Origin: Candidatus Kuenenia stuttgartensis | GTDB lineage: Bacteria; Planctomycetota; Planctomycetia; Pirellulales; UBA1268 | DNA length: 40,634 nt | Reading direction: 5' to 3' | NCBI GenBank assembly: GCA_945873085.1 | Contig: CAMCCR010000007.1 | Location: 1-40,634, forward strand | The notes under the pieces: generated by a model | What the model was told of the DNA's origin: nothing | The model's database searches: none | What the model saw: the letters and a program-made list of their open reading frames with translations, nothing else | Made by a program: the position numbers and the translations under genes | Part shown: positions 1 through 8,597 of the stretch, in pieces | Layout of the letters: each line of letters begins with the position of its first letter | Position numbering within the stretch: the first letter of the stretch is position 1

Positions 1-1065
1 CGCCAAAACGATGCCGTCGCGGCCGACGGTACGAATGACGGCGAGGCGATGGATCGGATCCTCGAGCACCAGCGCCGTGAGTCGGAGCGCGGAGAGGCCG
101 GCGAGACCGTGAAGCGTCAGCCGAAGGAAGGTAAGCAGGGCGAGGGCCAAAAGGGCGAGGGCCAAAAGGGCGAAGGCCAAAAGGGCGAAGGCCAGCAGGG
201 TGAAGGCCAGAAGGGTGAGGGCCAGCAGGGTGAAGGCCAGCAGGGTGAAGGCCAGCAGGGTGAAGGCCAGAAGGGTGAAGGCCAGAAGGGTGAAGGCCAG
301 AAGGGTGAGGGCCAGAAGGGTGAGGGCCAGAAGGGGGAGGGCCAGCAGGGTGAAGGCCAGCAGGGTGAAGGCCAGCAGGGCGAGGGCCAGCAGGGTGAGG
401 GAGAAGGAAGTGGTGGTGAGGGAGAGCAGGGTGAGGGGGGAGAGAAGCCAGGCGGCAAGGCCAAGCCGGGCAGCGATCCGTCTCAGCAGCCCAAATCACC
501 GCCGGGAAGCGCCCAGGCCGGCGGGGCGGAGGAAGGCGATCAGGAAGGGGGAGGGGGGGCCGATCCGCAGCAACCAGCCGATGGACAACCCGGATCGTCG
601 GCGAGCCCCACGGGGAGCGGAGGCTGGTCGAATGGCGACGGACCGGCTCCCGACCAGGCGCCGCGGCGTGACGGCGAAGCACCCAAGACCGAAGCCGAAT
701 GGGGAGATCAGGACACCGCTCATGCCCGCAATGCCGCCGATCTGGCTGTTCGGGCGCTGAAGGACGATCTCGACAAGGGACGGACGGAGCTCCTCGACGA
801 ACTCGGTTGGACGCGGGATCAAGCCCGGGCGTTTCTCCAGCGTTGGGAGGCGATGCGGGCCCTCGAGAAGAGCAACGATCCGGTCAAGCGGAGCGAGTTC
901 GACCGGGCCGTGCGGAGCCTCGGCCTCCGCCCGGATGGAGCACGCAGTAGCCGGGATGTGCCGGCGGACGTGAAGGGTGGACAGGCGGAGGGGCGGCGGA
1001 GCCGTCCGCCGAGCGAGTATCGAGAGCAGTTCAAGGCCTACACTCAAGGGACGAGCGCAGAATGA
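1..1065 (+). CDS. C-terminal part of a large repeat-tailed planctomycetal protein (5' end outside window)
   Basis: The reading frame is open from the first base of the window, so the true start lies upstream; the first internal ATG is at 49. The visible part begins with a charged segment, then 17 copies of the pentapeptide GEGQ(K/Q), then a Gly/Pro/Ser/Gln-rich low-complexity stretch, and ends in a folded-looking helical segment with EWGDQDTAHARNAADLAVRA and LLDELGWTRDQARAFLQRW, closing with PPSEYREQFKAYTQ. From memory, this ending resembles the C-terminus of large planctomycetal membrane proteins often annotated DUF4175-like, which sit near MoxR ATPase and DUF58 genes; that link is recalled rather than searched. 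It overlaps nadB by ATGA (1062-1065), implying co-transcription. The function is unknown. The Gln/Gly/Glu repeat probably forms a disordered, strongly hydrophilic linker. Confidence 0.6.
   Translation, partial: RQNDAVAADGTNDGEAMDRILEHQRRESERGEAGETVKRQPKEGKQGEGQKGEGQKGEGQKGEGQQGEGQKGEGQQGEGQQGEGQQGEGQKGEGQKGEGQKGEGQKGEGQKGEGQQGEGQQGEGQQGEGQQGEGEGSGGEGEQGEGGEKPGGKAKPGSDPSQQPKSPPGSAQAGGAEEGDQEGGGGADPQQPADGQPGSSASPTGSGGWSNGDGPAPDQAPRRDGEAPKTEAEWGDQDTAHARNAADLAVRALKDDLDKGRTELLDELGWTRDQARAFLQRWEAMRALEKSNDPVKRSEFDRAVRSLGLRPDGARSSRDVPADVKGGQAEGRRSRPPSEYREQFKAYTQGTSAE
139..393 (+). repeat. 15-bp coding tandem repeat, 17 copies (GEGQK/GEGQQ)
   Basis: Seventeen consecutive in-frame 15-bp units encode GEGQK or GEGQQ, followed by degenerate GEGEG and GEGEQ remnants to about 440. 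Units differ mainly at ggc/ggt, gag/gaa and the last codon (aag or cag). The K/Q variants occur in blocks (QK runs, then QQ runs), as expected from unequal crossing-over or slippage. The unit length is a multiple of three, so copy-number change alters only linker length. The reverse strand shows a Pro/Ser/Trp-rich open frame here that is just the mirror of the repeat. Confidence 0.95.
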
Positions 1066-2723
1066 CCAAGGTGTTCGATGGCCCGAGGTACCTCGTCGCC
1101 TTCGGTCCGAAGCGGGTGCAGCACTGTTTCACCGACGTGCTCGTCCTCGGCGGTGGCGTGGCCGGGCTCCGGGCGGCTCTGGCTGTCGATCCCCGGCTGT
1201 CGGTCACGGTCGTCACGAAGGACGATCTGCTCACGTCGTCGAGCCAATGGGCGCAGGGAGGGATCGCGGGGGTCGTCGATCCGGAGGATCGCTTCGACAA
1301 CCACGTGGCCGACACGCTCGTGGCCGGGGGTGGCCTTTGTCACGACGCGGTCGTCGATTCGGTCGTCCGCGAGGCGCCGCAGCGGATCGCCGAGCTGATC
1401 ACCTGGGGAACGAAATTCGACGAGCGTGACGGCCTCCTCGAGTTGGGCCGCGAGGGGGGGCACAGCCACCACCGGATCGTTCACGCCCTCGGCGACGCCA
1501 CCGGCCGGGAGGTGATGCGGGCGATCATCGAACGGGTCCGGGGGCTCGATCACATCGCGCTGTGGCCCGGCACGTTCTCCATCGACCTGCTCACGCACGA
1601 GGGGGCCTGCCGGGGGGCCCTGGTGTGGAACGGCTCCCATGGGAAGACGCTCGTCTGGGCCCGGCGCACGATCCTCGCCACCGGCGGCGCCGGGCAACTC
1701 TTTCGGGAGTCGACCAATCCGGAGGGGGCTGTCGGCGACGGCATGGCGCTGGCCTGGCGCGCGGGGTGCGAACTGCGTGACATGGAGTTCATGCAGTTCC
1801 ATCCGACGGTCCTCTACATCGCCGGCGGGTCGCGGAGCTTGATCACCGAGGCGGTGCGTGGGGCGGGGGCCTGGCTTGTCGATCGTGATGGCCACCGCTT
1901 CATGCCCGACTTCGATCCCCGCGCCGAACTCGCGCCGCGAGACGTCGTGTCGCGGGCGATCACCGTCGTCATGGCCCGCACCCACCACTCCAACGTCTAT
2001 CTCGATCTCTCCCATCTCGATCCCGTCAAAGTGTTGTCCCGCTTTCCGGGGATGGCGCAGATCTGCGGCAAGTTCGGCCTCGATCTGGCGCGGGACAGGA
2101 TCCCGGTGCGCCCGGGGGCCCATTACATGGTGGGCGGGGCGGCGGTCGACGAAATCGGGCGGACGACGTTGCCGGGCTTGTTCGCCGCGGGCGAGGTGAC
2201 GTCGAGCGGGCTCCATGGGGCCAATCGTCTGGCGAGCAACAGCCTCCTCGAGGGGCTCGTCTACGGGGCGAGGACGGGAAGCGCCGCCAGCGCCGAGATC
2301 CTCGCCGGGCCCCCCGACGACTTCAGCGTTCCCCCCCTTGCCAATCCCCGCGTCCCCGACACGCGCGGCAGCCTCGACCTGGCCGACATCCGCAACTCGC
2401 TCCGCAGTCTGATGTGGCGGCATGTCGGCGTCGAACGGGACGGCGCTTCGCTCGAGGAGGCACGCGACACCGTCGAGGGATGGTGCCGGTATGTGCTGCC
2501 GCGGCAGTTCGCCGACCCGGCCGGTTGGCAGCTCCAGAACATGCTCGAGGTCTCCCGATTGATGATCCGCTCGGCGCTGGAGCGGGAGGAGACGCGCGGG
2601 GTGCATGTCCGTCGCGATCATCCCGACACGCTCGACGACTGGCGCTGTCATCTCGCCTGGCGCCGCGACGCCGCCGGCCCATGGCACGAGCCGCTCCCGG
2701 GCGGCAGTGCCGTGCCGGCCTGA
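1062..2723 (+). CDS. nadB: L-aspartate oxidase (NadB)
   Basis: This FAD enzyme oxidises L-aspartate to iminoaspartate, the first step of de novo NAD synthesis; NadA then makes quinolinate. The 553-residue length fits the family. Near the N-terminus the dinucleotide-binding motif LGGGVAGLRAAL is followed by SSQWAQGGIAGV and GREGGHSHHRIVHA, a loop typical of NadB. The substrate-site elements line up with those known in E. coli NadB: FMQFHPT (His), PRDVVSRAI (Arg), GAHYMVGGAAV (His) and HGANRLASNSLLEG (Arg). The C-terminal helical domain ends near WRRDAAG. Succinate dehydrogenase and fumarate reductase flavoproteins share the fold, but the GGHSHHRI and HYMVGG segments favour NadB. The start ATG overlaps the previous stop (ATGA). 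nadA and nadC are not in the window. Confidence 0.95.
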   Translation: MTKVFDGPRYLVAFGPKRVQHCFTDVLVLGGGVAGLRAALAVDPRLSVTVVTKDDLLTSSSQWAQGGIAGVVDPEDRFDNHVADTLVAGGGLCHDAVVDSVVREAPQRIAELITWGTKFDERDGLLELGREGGHSHHRIVHALGDATGREVMRAIIERVRGLDHIALWPGTFSIDLLTHEGACRGALVWNGSHGKTLVWARRTILATGGAGQLFRESTNPEGAVGDGMALAWRAGCELRDMEFMQFHPTVLYIAGGSRSLITEAVRGAGAWLVDRDGHRFMPDFDPRAELAPRDVVSRAITVVMARTHHSNVYLDLSHLDPVKVLSRFPGMAQICGKFGLDLARDRIPVRPGAHYMVGGAAVDEIGRTTLPGLFAAGEVTSSGLHGANRLASNSLLEGLVYGARTGSAASAEILAGPPDDFSVPPLANPRVPDTRGSLDLADIRNSLRSLMWRHVGVERDGASLEEARDTVEGWCRYVLPRQFADPAGWQLQNMLEVSRLMIRSALEREETRGVHVRRDHPDTLDDWRCHLAWRRDAAGPWHEPLPGGSAVPA

Positions 2724-2887
2724 TTTCGTTCCCCGGGCCGCGTCGCCATGCCTTGGCCGAGCCGGGGGGGGACGGGGGATTGCCCAGTGGGGGCTTCCCA
2801 CCTAAGAATGTGTCGTTTCCGATCCCCTCCCACCAGCCCTACAGCCAATCAGCCATGTCTGAATCGCACAGCCCTGGCGGAGAAGCC

Positions 2888-3598
2888 ATGATCGAGGCCG
2901 ACGGCCTCTGCAAGTATTACGGCCCCTTCATTGCCATCGAGGACGTCTCGTTCCGCGTGCCGCGGGGCGAGGTCGTGGCCTTTCTCGGTCCCAACGGGGC
3001 CGGCAAGAGCACGACGATGAAGATCCTCACCGGGTACCTGGCGCCTTCGGCAGGGACGGCGCGGATCGCCGGCCACGACATGTCGACCGACCGGCTCGCC
3101 GGGGCGACCCGACTCGGGTATCTCCCGGAGAACGGCCCGCTCTATCCCGACATGACGCCGCGCACGCTCCTCGAGTTCTTCGCCGATGCCCGCGGCATGG
3201 CGAAGCGGCAGAAGGAGGAGCGGATCGAGGCAGTGGTGAAGCAGTGTCAGCTCGGCAGTGTGATCGGCAAGGCGATCTCGAAGCTCTCCAAGGGCTACCG
3301 GCAGCGCGTCGGCATGGCGCAGGTGCTCCTCCACGAACCTGATGTCCTGATCCTCGACGAGCCGACCAGCGGGCTCGATCCCAACCAGATTCGCGAGGTC
3401 CGGGAGACGATCCGCCGGCTTGGCGAGAAGAAGACGATCCTCCTTTCCACGCACATCCTCCAGGAGGTCGATGCTCTGGCGGACCGCGTGATCCTCATCG
3501 CCGAGGGGCGGAAGCGGTTCGACGGCACGCCCGGGGATCTCGTCCGTGACGGCCGCGGGCTCGACGAACGCTTCTACGAGATGACCCGGTCGTCATGA
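2888..3598 (+). CDS. ABC transporter ATP-binding protein (Gld-like)
   Basis: This is the cytoplasmic ATPase of an ABC-2-type transporter. Walker A is GPNGAGKST at residues 34-42. The Q-loop region reads LGYLPENGPLYPDMT, the signature is LSKGYRQRVGMAQ, Walker B is VLILDEPTSGLDP and the switch His lies in STHILQEV. The 236-residue length is normal for a single-domain exporter ATPase. I chose ATG 2888 because GGAG lies 5 nt upstream (2879-2882); an in-frame ATG at 2855 without a ribosome-binding site would add 11 residues. The next two genes encode its fused permease/GldG-like partner and a DUF4340 protein, an arrangement matching GldA-GldFG modules. In Bacteroidetes GldAFG supports gliding; here a general envelope-export role is more likely, substrate unknown. 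Confidence 0.9.
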   Translation: MIEADGLCKYYGPFIAIEDVSFRVPRGEVVAFLGPNGAGKSTTMKILTGYLAPSAGTARIAGHDMSTDRLAGATRLGYLPENGPLYPDMTPRTLLEFFADARGMAKRQKEERIEAVVKQCQLGSVIGKAISKLSKGYRQRVGMAQVLLHEPDVLILDEPTSGLDPNQIREVRETIRRLGEKKTILLSTHILQEVDALADRVILIAEGRKRFDGTPGDLVRDGRGLDERFYEMTRSS

Positions 3599-3728
3599 CG
3601 CCCGGCGAGGCCACGGTGTTCCCTGCTGGGCGGGGCCCAAGCCGACCGGCGGAGCCCCATCGGGGGATCGCCGCCTGGATCGAAAACCAACCAACCGATC
3701 TGTTCAACAGTCTGTCCGGGGAAGCAAC

Positions 3729-6452
3729 ATGAACTGGCACGTTCTCGACGCGGTGTTCAAGCGGAACTTCGTCGCCTACTTTTCCAGTCCCACCGGCTAC
3801 GTCTTCATCTGCGTGTTCGTGCTGCTGGGGTCGCTGGCGGCGTTTTGGCCGCCGGAGTTCTTCAACTCCAATCTCGCCAACCTCGATCAGCTCAACCGCT
3901 ATCTCCCCTACATCCTTCTCGTCTTCATCCCGGCGATCACGATGAGCGTGTGGGCCGACGAGCGCCGTCAGGGCACCGACGAGCTGCTCCTCACGATCCC
4001 GGCGAGCGACTGGGAGGTGGTGTTCGGGAAATACCTCGCCACGGTCGGGATCTACACCGTCGCCCTGATGTTCTCTTGCATCTGCAACCTCATCATCCTG
4101 TTGCGCTGGGGCACCCCGGACGGAGGCCTGTTCCTCGCCAACTACCTCGGATACTGGTTCGTCGGGCTCTCGATGCTCGCGATCGGGATGGTGGCGAGCT
4201 TCCTCACCAGCAACCTCACCGTCGCCTTCATCCTCGGCCTCATCCTCAATGCGCCGCTGGCCGTGGCCGACCAGGCGGTGACGGTCATGGATCCGAAGCT
4301 GGCCGACCGTGTCCGGGCCTGGAGCCTGGCCGAGAACTTTTCCGACTTCGGTCGCGGGATCGTCAGTCTCTCGTCGGTGGCGTTCTTTCTCGGCATCGTG
4401 GCCGTTGCGCTCTACATCGCCATGGTGCTCATCGGTCGCCGTCATTGGACGGGCCGCCGCGACGGCGCGAAGCTCGGCGTTCATTTCGTGATGCGGGCCC
4501 TCGGCCTGGCAGGGATAGCGTTGGGATCGGTGCTCGTCTGCCGGGCAATGGATGTCCGCCACGACCTCTCCGCGGAGCAGATCAGCTCCCTCTCGGCCGA
4601 CACGCGCCGGCTCCTCACGGAGTTCAATCCCCCCCGCCCCGTGGAGATCACCGCCTACGTCAGCCCGAGCGTCCCCGAGGAATACACGCAGACGCGGCTG
4701 ACGCTCCTCAACATGCTCCGTCAGTTCGAGCGACTCGGTCGGGGCAAGGTGAACGTGCAGGTGGTCTCGACGGAGCCGAAGACCGATGCTGCGGCCCTGG
4801 CCCGGCAACAGTTCGGCATCGAGCCGGTGAAGGTCATGTCCCGGGTGCGCGGCACCTACCGCGACGAGGACATCTTCCTCGGATGTGCCTTCACCAGCGG
4901 CCTCGAGAAGGTCGTCGTGCCGTTCTTCGACAAGGGGACGCCGGTCGAGTACGAGCTCATCCGCTCGATCTCCATCGTGGGCAACGAGGGGCGGAAGCGC
5001 CTCGGCGTCCTCACGACAGACGCCGATCTGTTTGGCGGCGTCGACATGATGACCGGCCAGCAGCGGCCACGGCAGGCGATCGTGGATGAGCTCGAGAAGC
5101 AGTACGACGTCGTCCAGGTCGATGCCTCGGCACCGATCACCGAGAAATACGACGTCCTCCTCGCGGTGCAGCCTTCGACCCTCGGTCCCGAGCAGATGGC
5201 GCATCTGGTCGCTGCGGTGCGGGATGGCCAGCCGGTGGCAATCTTCGAGGATCCGCTCCCCGTTCTCATGACGGGCGTCCCGGGGACCGACCAGCCGCGG
5301 CGTGGCCCCGGCGGGCCGATGGCGATGTTTCAACCGCAGGCCCAGCCGAAGGGGGAGATCGGGCTCCTCTGGCAGGTGCTCGGGGCGAAGCCGGCAGCAC
5401 GGGAGGGACGGCCCGAAATGGGGCAGATGGGAGCCGGATCGCTCGTCATCTGGCAGGACTACAACCCCCACCCGAAGCTGCAGATGCCCCATGAGTTCGT
5501 CTTCATCGACAACGATCTGGGGATGGGCTCGGGTCTGGCCGATTCCTTCAGTCAGAGCAGTGCCGTCACCTCCGGCCTCCAAGAGGTTCTCTTCCCGTTC
5601 CCCGGGGCCGTCGCCAGGGATGACTCGGCCGATGTCGATTGGACGCCGCTGGTCCAGACGAGCACCCGTTCCGGGACGATCGAGGTCGAGCAAGTGATGC
5701 GCAACCGCGGCGACATGGCGCAGTTGCAGGTCTTCGAGAAGCAGGGGAAGCAGGCGATGGTGCTGGCGGCCGCGATCGAGCGCCGGCCCCCGGCCGGCAC
5801 CGAGGGGACACCCGTCAAGGCTGTCATCGTCGCCGACATCGATCTCCTCGATGGCCGGATCTTCGGCCTCCGCAACCGTCCGGACGAGGTCTTCGGGCTC
5901 GATTTCGACAACGTCACTTTCGCCCTCAACATCCTCGATTCGCTTGCCGGTGACGACCGGTTCCTCGAGATCCGCAAACGAAAGCCGAAGCACCGCACGC
6001 TCGAGCGCATCGAGGCGACCGTCGCCGATGCCCGCGAGCAGGCGGACGCGGAGCGGCAGAAGTTCATCGAGCAGTGCGACCTTGCCGAGCGGGAGGCCAA
6101 CGGCCAGCTCGAGAAGGAGGTGGGGGACTTCGAGCGGAAGGTCAAGGATCTCGAGGCCACCGGCGACGCCGATCCCCAAGCCACGATGCAGATGATGCAG
6201 CAGTTGGCCGCGAAGCGGGCGCTGGCCCAGCGGCGGCTGGAGACAAAGACCGAGCAGCTCACCCGGCAGCGGGACATCGAGATGGAGAAGGTCGAGCGCC
6301 AACTCGGGGGCAAGGTCCGTCAGGAACAGGACCGTCAGAAGTGGCTGGCGGTTCTCCTGCCGCCGATCCCGCCGCTGGTGGTGGCGTTCTTCGTCTACTT
6401 CCGACGGCGGGCCCAGGAGCGCGAGGGCGTGGCAAAGACACGGTTGCGGTGA
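3729..6452 (+). CDS. Fused ABC-2 permease and GldG-like auxiliary domain protein
   Basis: The 907-residue protein joins two parts that are separate GldF and GldG proteins in Bacteroidetes. Residues 1-245 form a six-helix ABC-2 permease; the helix/loop stretch PAITMSVWADERRQGTDELL is a hallmark of this group. From about residue 255 a further membrane helix leads into an extracytoplasmic ABC_transp_aux-type domain (PF09822): LSADTRRLLTEFNPPRPVEI, GTPVEYELIRSISIV and DVLLAVQPSTLGPEQMAHLV. Residues 757-867 are rich in Glu, Lys, Gln and Arg and look like a coiled coil. A C-terminal helix (about 871-892, LLPPIPPLVVAFFVYF) ends in RRR. It should pair with the ATPase encoded 130 bp upstream. The start ATG has GGGGAAG just upstream. 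Substrate unknown. Confidence 0.88.
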   Translation: MNWHVLDAVFKRNFVAYFSSPTGYVFICVFVLLGSLAAFWPPEFFNSNLANLDQLNRYLPYILLVFIPAITMSVWADERRQGTDELLLTIPASDWEVVFGKYLATVGIYTVALMFSCICNLIILLRWGTPDGGLFLANYLGYWFVGLSMLAIGMVASFLTSNLTVAFILGLILNAPLAVADQAVTVMDPKLADRVRAWSLAENFSDFGRGIVSLSSVAFFLGIVAVALYIAMVLIGRRHWTGRRDGAKLGVHFVMRALGLAGIALGSVLVCRAMDVRHDLSAEQISSLSADTRRLLTEFNPPRPVEITAYVSPSVPEEYTQTRLTLLNMLRQFERLGRGKVNVQVVSTEPKTDAAALARQQFGIEPVKVMSRVRGTYRDEDIFLGCAFTSGLEKVVVPFFDKGTPVEYELIRSISIVGNEGRKRLGVLTTDADLFGGVDMMTGQQRPRQAIVDELEKQYDVVQVDASAPITEKYDVLLAVQPSTLGPEQMAHLVAAVRDGQPVAIFEDPLPVLMTGVPGTDQPRRGPGGPMAMFQPQAQPKGEIGLLWQVLGAKPAAREGRPEMGQMGAGSLVIWQDYNPHPKLQMPHEFVFIDNDLGMGSGLADSFSQSSAVTSGLQEVLFPFPGAVARDDSADVDWTPLVQTSTRSGTIEVEQVMRNRGDMAQLQVFEKQGKQAMVLAAAIERRPPAGTEGTPVKAVIVADIDLLDGRIFGLRNRPDEVFGLDFDNVTFALNILDSLAGDDRFLEIRKRKPKHRTLERIEATVADAREQADAERQKFIEQCDLAEREANGQLEKEVGDFERKVKDLEATGDADPQATMQMMQQLAAKRALAQRRLETKTEQLTRQRDIEMEKVERQLGGKVRQEQDRQKWLAVLLPPIPPLVVAFFVYFRRRAQEREGVAKTRLR

Positions 6453-6539
6453 GCGACGACGGTCGGCGGTCCCCGCGATGCGAGAGCCGACCGACACGAG
6501 AGCCGACCGAGACGGGACAGTTCCCCGGAGAGAAGGATC

Positions 6540-8597
6540 ATGGCAGACGACCACAAGGCCCGGAATCATCACGATCGCAGCGACGTCCATCCGCCCCTGC
6601 CCGCCGGGGGAGCCGGTGCCAGGGTGCGTCGCCGGGTGGAGGAAGATGCCGGCGGGATGTCGCGCGGCATCTGGGGGAGAACCTCCCTGTTCCTCCTCGG
6701 TGGTCTGGGCATGCTCCTCCTCGGCTGGCTCGCGCAGCCGCGCTATCAGAGCCGTGAGGTTAAGCCGGAAGCCGAGCGGATCCTCTTCCCGGAGCTCACC
6801 GACGTCCAGAAGGCAGCCAGCCTCGAGGTGGTGAAGTACGACGAGGAACTCGCGACCCTCCAGCCGTTCAAGGTGGTGCAGGCCGGCGGGGTGTGGGTGC
6901 TCCCGTCGCATCAAAACTACCCAGCCGACGCCAGGGATCATCTCGCCGCGGCGGCGACGGAATTGGTCGACCTCGAATCCCTCGACGTCGTCAGTTCTTC
7001 CGCGGCGGATCACGAGACGTACGGCGTCATCGAGCCCGATCCGGAGAAGATCAAGCCGGGGATGGTGGGGGTCGGCGAGCTCATCGAGATCCGCGATGCC
7101 GGTGGCAACAAGCTCGCGCGGCTCGTGGTCGGCAAGGAGGACAAGCGTCCGGGAACGTCCGCGGCCGGGGGAAAGAAGCTCCGCTTCGTGCGGAAGGCCG
7201 GGCAGGACCCGGTCTATCGCGTCGAGATCGACACGTCGAAGTTCACGACCCGCTTCGATGATTGGATCGAGAAGGATCTCCTCAAACTCTCGCCGTGGGA
7301 CGTGCGGCGGGCCGTCCTCGACGACTACTCGCTCGGTGCGGTCGAGTCGGGGGGAAGGATCCGAGTCGAGCAAAACCGCAAGGATCGGATCGAGGTCGCG
7401 TACGACGACAAGGATCAGCGATGGACGCTCGCTCGGCTCGAGGCCTTCGGTGGCGGGCCCGAGGCGAAGCTCGAGACCCTCGGCGAGGCCGAGGAACTCG
7501 CATCGCCACGGCTCAATGATCTGCGCAACGCTTTGGGCGACTTGAAGATCGTCGACGTCGTCCGCAAGCCAGCCGGATTGTCGGCCGAACTCAAGGCCGA
7601 GGAGAAGTTCACCGCCGACGAGGAGGCGGTCCGCTCCATGCAGCAGCGTGGCTTCCTGCCGCTGAAGTCGGGCGACATCCTCTCGACCGATGGCGAGACG
7701 ATCGTCGGCATGAAGGATGGGGTCGAGTACGTCCTCCGCTTCGGTGCCGGCACCTCCATTGGCAACGGCAGCGGCGAGGACGTGGCCGCCGACGATGCCA
7801 CGGGGCGGTATCTCCTCGTCATGGCCCGGTTCAACGAGAGCCTCCTCGAGAAGCCCGTGCTCGAAGAGGTTCCGGGGGAAGCGCCGGCGACGGAGGGAGC
7901 CGCAGCCGAGGGGGGAGAGCAGGGAGCCGCCGATCAACTCAAGGCGGCCGATGAGGCCGAGGCGAAGGCCCAGGCGGCGCTCGAGGCCCGCCGCGCCGTG
8001 GAACGCGACAACCGGCGTCGCCAGGACGACTACGACGCGAAGGTGAAGGCGGCCCAGCGCCGCGTTCGCGACTTGAATGCCCGGTTTGCCGACTGGTACT
8101 ACATCGTGCCGACGAAGGAATACGCGAAGATCCACCTCAACCGTGCCGCCGTCGTGCAGCCAAAGGGGACCGACGCCGCCGACGCCGGGCCGCCGGGGGG
8201 AGGATCGCCGTTCGGTGCCGGTGGGGGTGCGCCTTTCGCACCGCCGAGACCCCGCCCCGCGCCGACGCTCCCGCCCGTCGAGCCGAAGGACGAAGCGGCC
8301 CCTGCGACCGACGCCCCTGCCGGCGCCGCTCCGCTTGAGTCTGGCGCTCCGGATGAGGCGGGCGCCAAGGCCGCTGCCGAGTCCCCCGCCGACGTCGCCC
8401 CGCCGGCCCCGGCAGAGGACGCTCCGGTCCCCGACACAGCCCCTCCGGCTCCGGCGGGCGACGCTCCGGTCGGCGACGCAGCCCCTCCGGCAGCCGATCC
8501 GGTTCCCCCGCAGGCTGAGCCGGCCAAGCCCGATGTCCCTGCCGATGTCCCGGTGCCTCCTGCATCGTCGGAGCCCGTGCCAGCGGCGGGATCGTGA
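6540..8597 (+). CDS. DUF4340 domain protein, membrane anchored, Pro/Ala-rich tail
   Basis: The 685-residue protein has a charged N-terminus, one membrane helix at about residues 48-65 (LFLLGGLGMLLLGWLAQ) and a long extracytoplasmic part. The segment around VWVLPSHQNYPADARDHLAA, followed by paired beta-rich repeats, is characteristic of DUF4340 (PF14238), whose members are regularly encoded next to Gld-like ABC permeases. Residues about 550-685 form a low-complexity Pro/Ala/Glu/Asp tail with a 14-residue imperfect repeat. An internal ATG at 6657 (MSRGIWGRT) would start just before the helix and is a reasonable alternative. The stop overlaps the fabH start (TGATG). The likely role is accessory or substrate-handling subunit of the upstream ABC system; no catalytic motif is visible. 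Confidence 0.82.
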   Translation: MADDHKARNHHDRSDVHPPLPAGGAGARVRRRVEEDAGGMSRGIWGRTSLFLLGGLGMLLLGWLAQPRYQSREVKPEAERILFPELTDVQKAASLEVVKYDEELATLQPFKVVQAGGVWVLPSHQNYPADARDHLAAAATELVDLESLDVVSSSAADHETYGVIEPDPEKIKPGMVGVGELIEIRDAGGNKLARLVVGKEDKRPGTSAAGGKKLRFVRKAGQDPVYRVEIDTSKFTTRFDDWIEKDLLKLSPWDVRRAVLDDYSLGAVESGGRIRVEQNRKDRIEVAYDDKDQRWTLARLEAFGGGPEAKLETLGEAEELASPRLNDLRNALGDLKIVDVVRKPAGLSAELKAEEKFTADEEAVRSMQQRGFLPLKSGDILSTDGETIVGMKDGVEYVLRFGAGTSIGNGSGEDVAADDATGRYLLVMARFNESLLEKPVLEEVPGEAPATEGAAAEGGEQGAADQLKAADEAEAKAQAALEARRAVERDNRRRQDDYDAKVKAAQRRVRDLNARFADWYYIVPTKEYAKIHLNRAAVVQPKGTDAADAGPPGGGSPFGAGGGAPFAPPRPRPAPTLPPVEPKDEAAPATDAPAGAAPLESGAPDEAGAKAAAESPADVAPPAPAEDAPVPDTAPPAPAGDAPVGDAAPPAADPVPPQAEPAKPDVPADVPVPPASSEPVPAAGS
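8397..8498 (+). repeat. 42-bp coding repeat in the DUF4340 protein tail
   Basis: Two in-frame 42-bp units encode APPAPAEDAPVPDT and APPAPAGDAPVGDA, and a third partial unit encodes APPAAD. The repeat lies in a Pro/Ala-rich tail and probably gives a flexible, extended, acidic periplasmic linker. Nearby stretches (8140-8390) are similarly biased but without a clean period. Confidence 0.75.

Noticed and set aside
139-393. The 15-bp repeat as a CRISPR-like array or collagen-like domain
   Set aside because: There are no unique spacers, units are contiguous and in frame, and GEGQK lacks the Gly-X-Y period of collagen.
2778-2812. Possible promoter (TTGCCC and TAAGAA) before the ABC ATPase gene
   Set aside because: The boxes match the consensus poorly (four and three of six). 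The small GTGGG/CCCAC inverted repeat between them is too short to interpret.
3495-8135. A 1546-codon open frame on the minus strand opposite the Gld-like block
   Set aside because: It is antisense to three genes with strong family motifs. The translation has only Arg/Leu/Glu/Asp/His-biased mirror composition and no recognisable domain. Strong G/C preference at third codon positions removes stops on the opposite strand.
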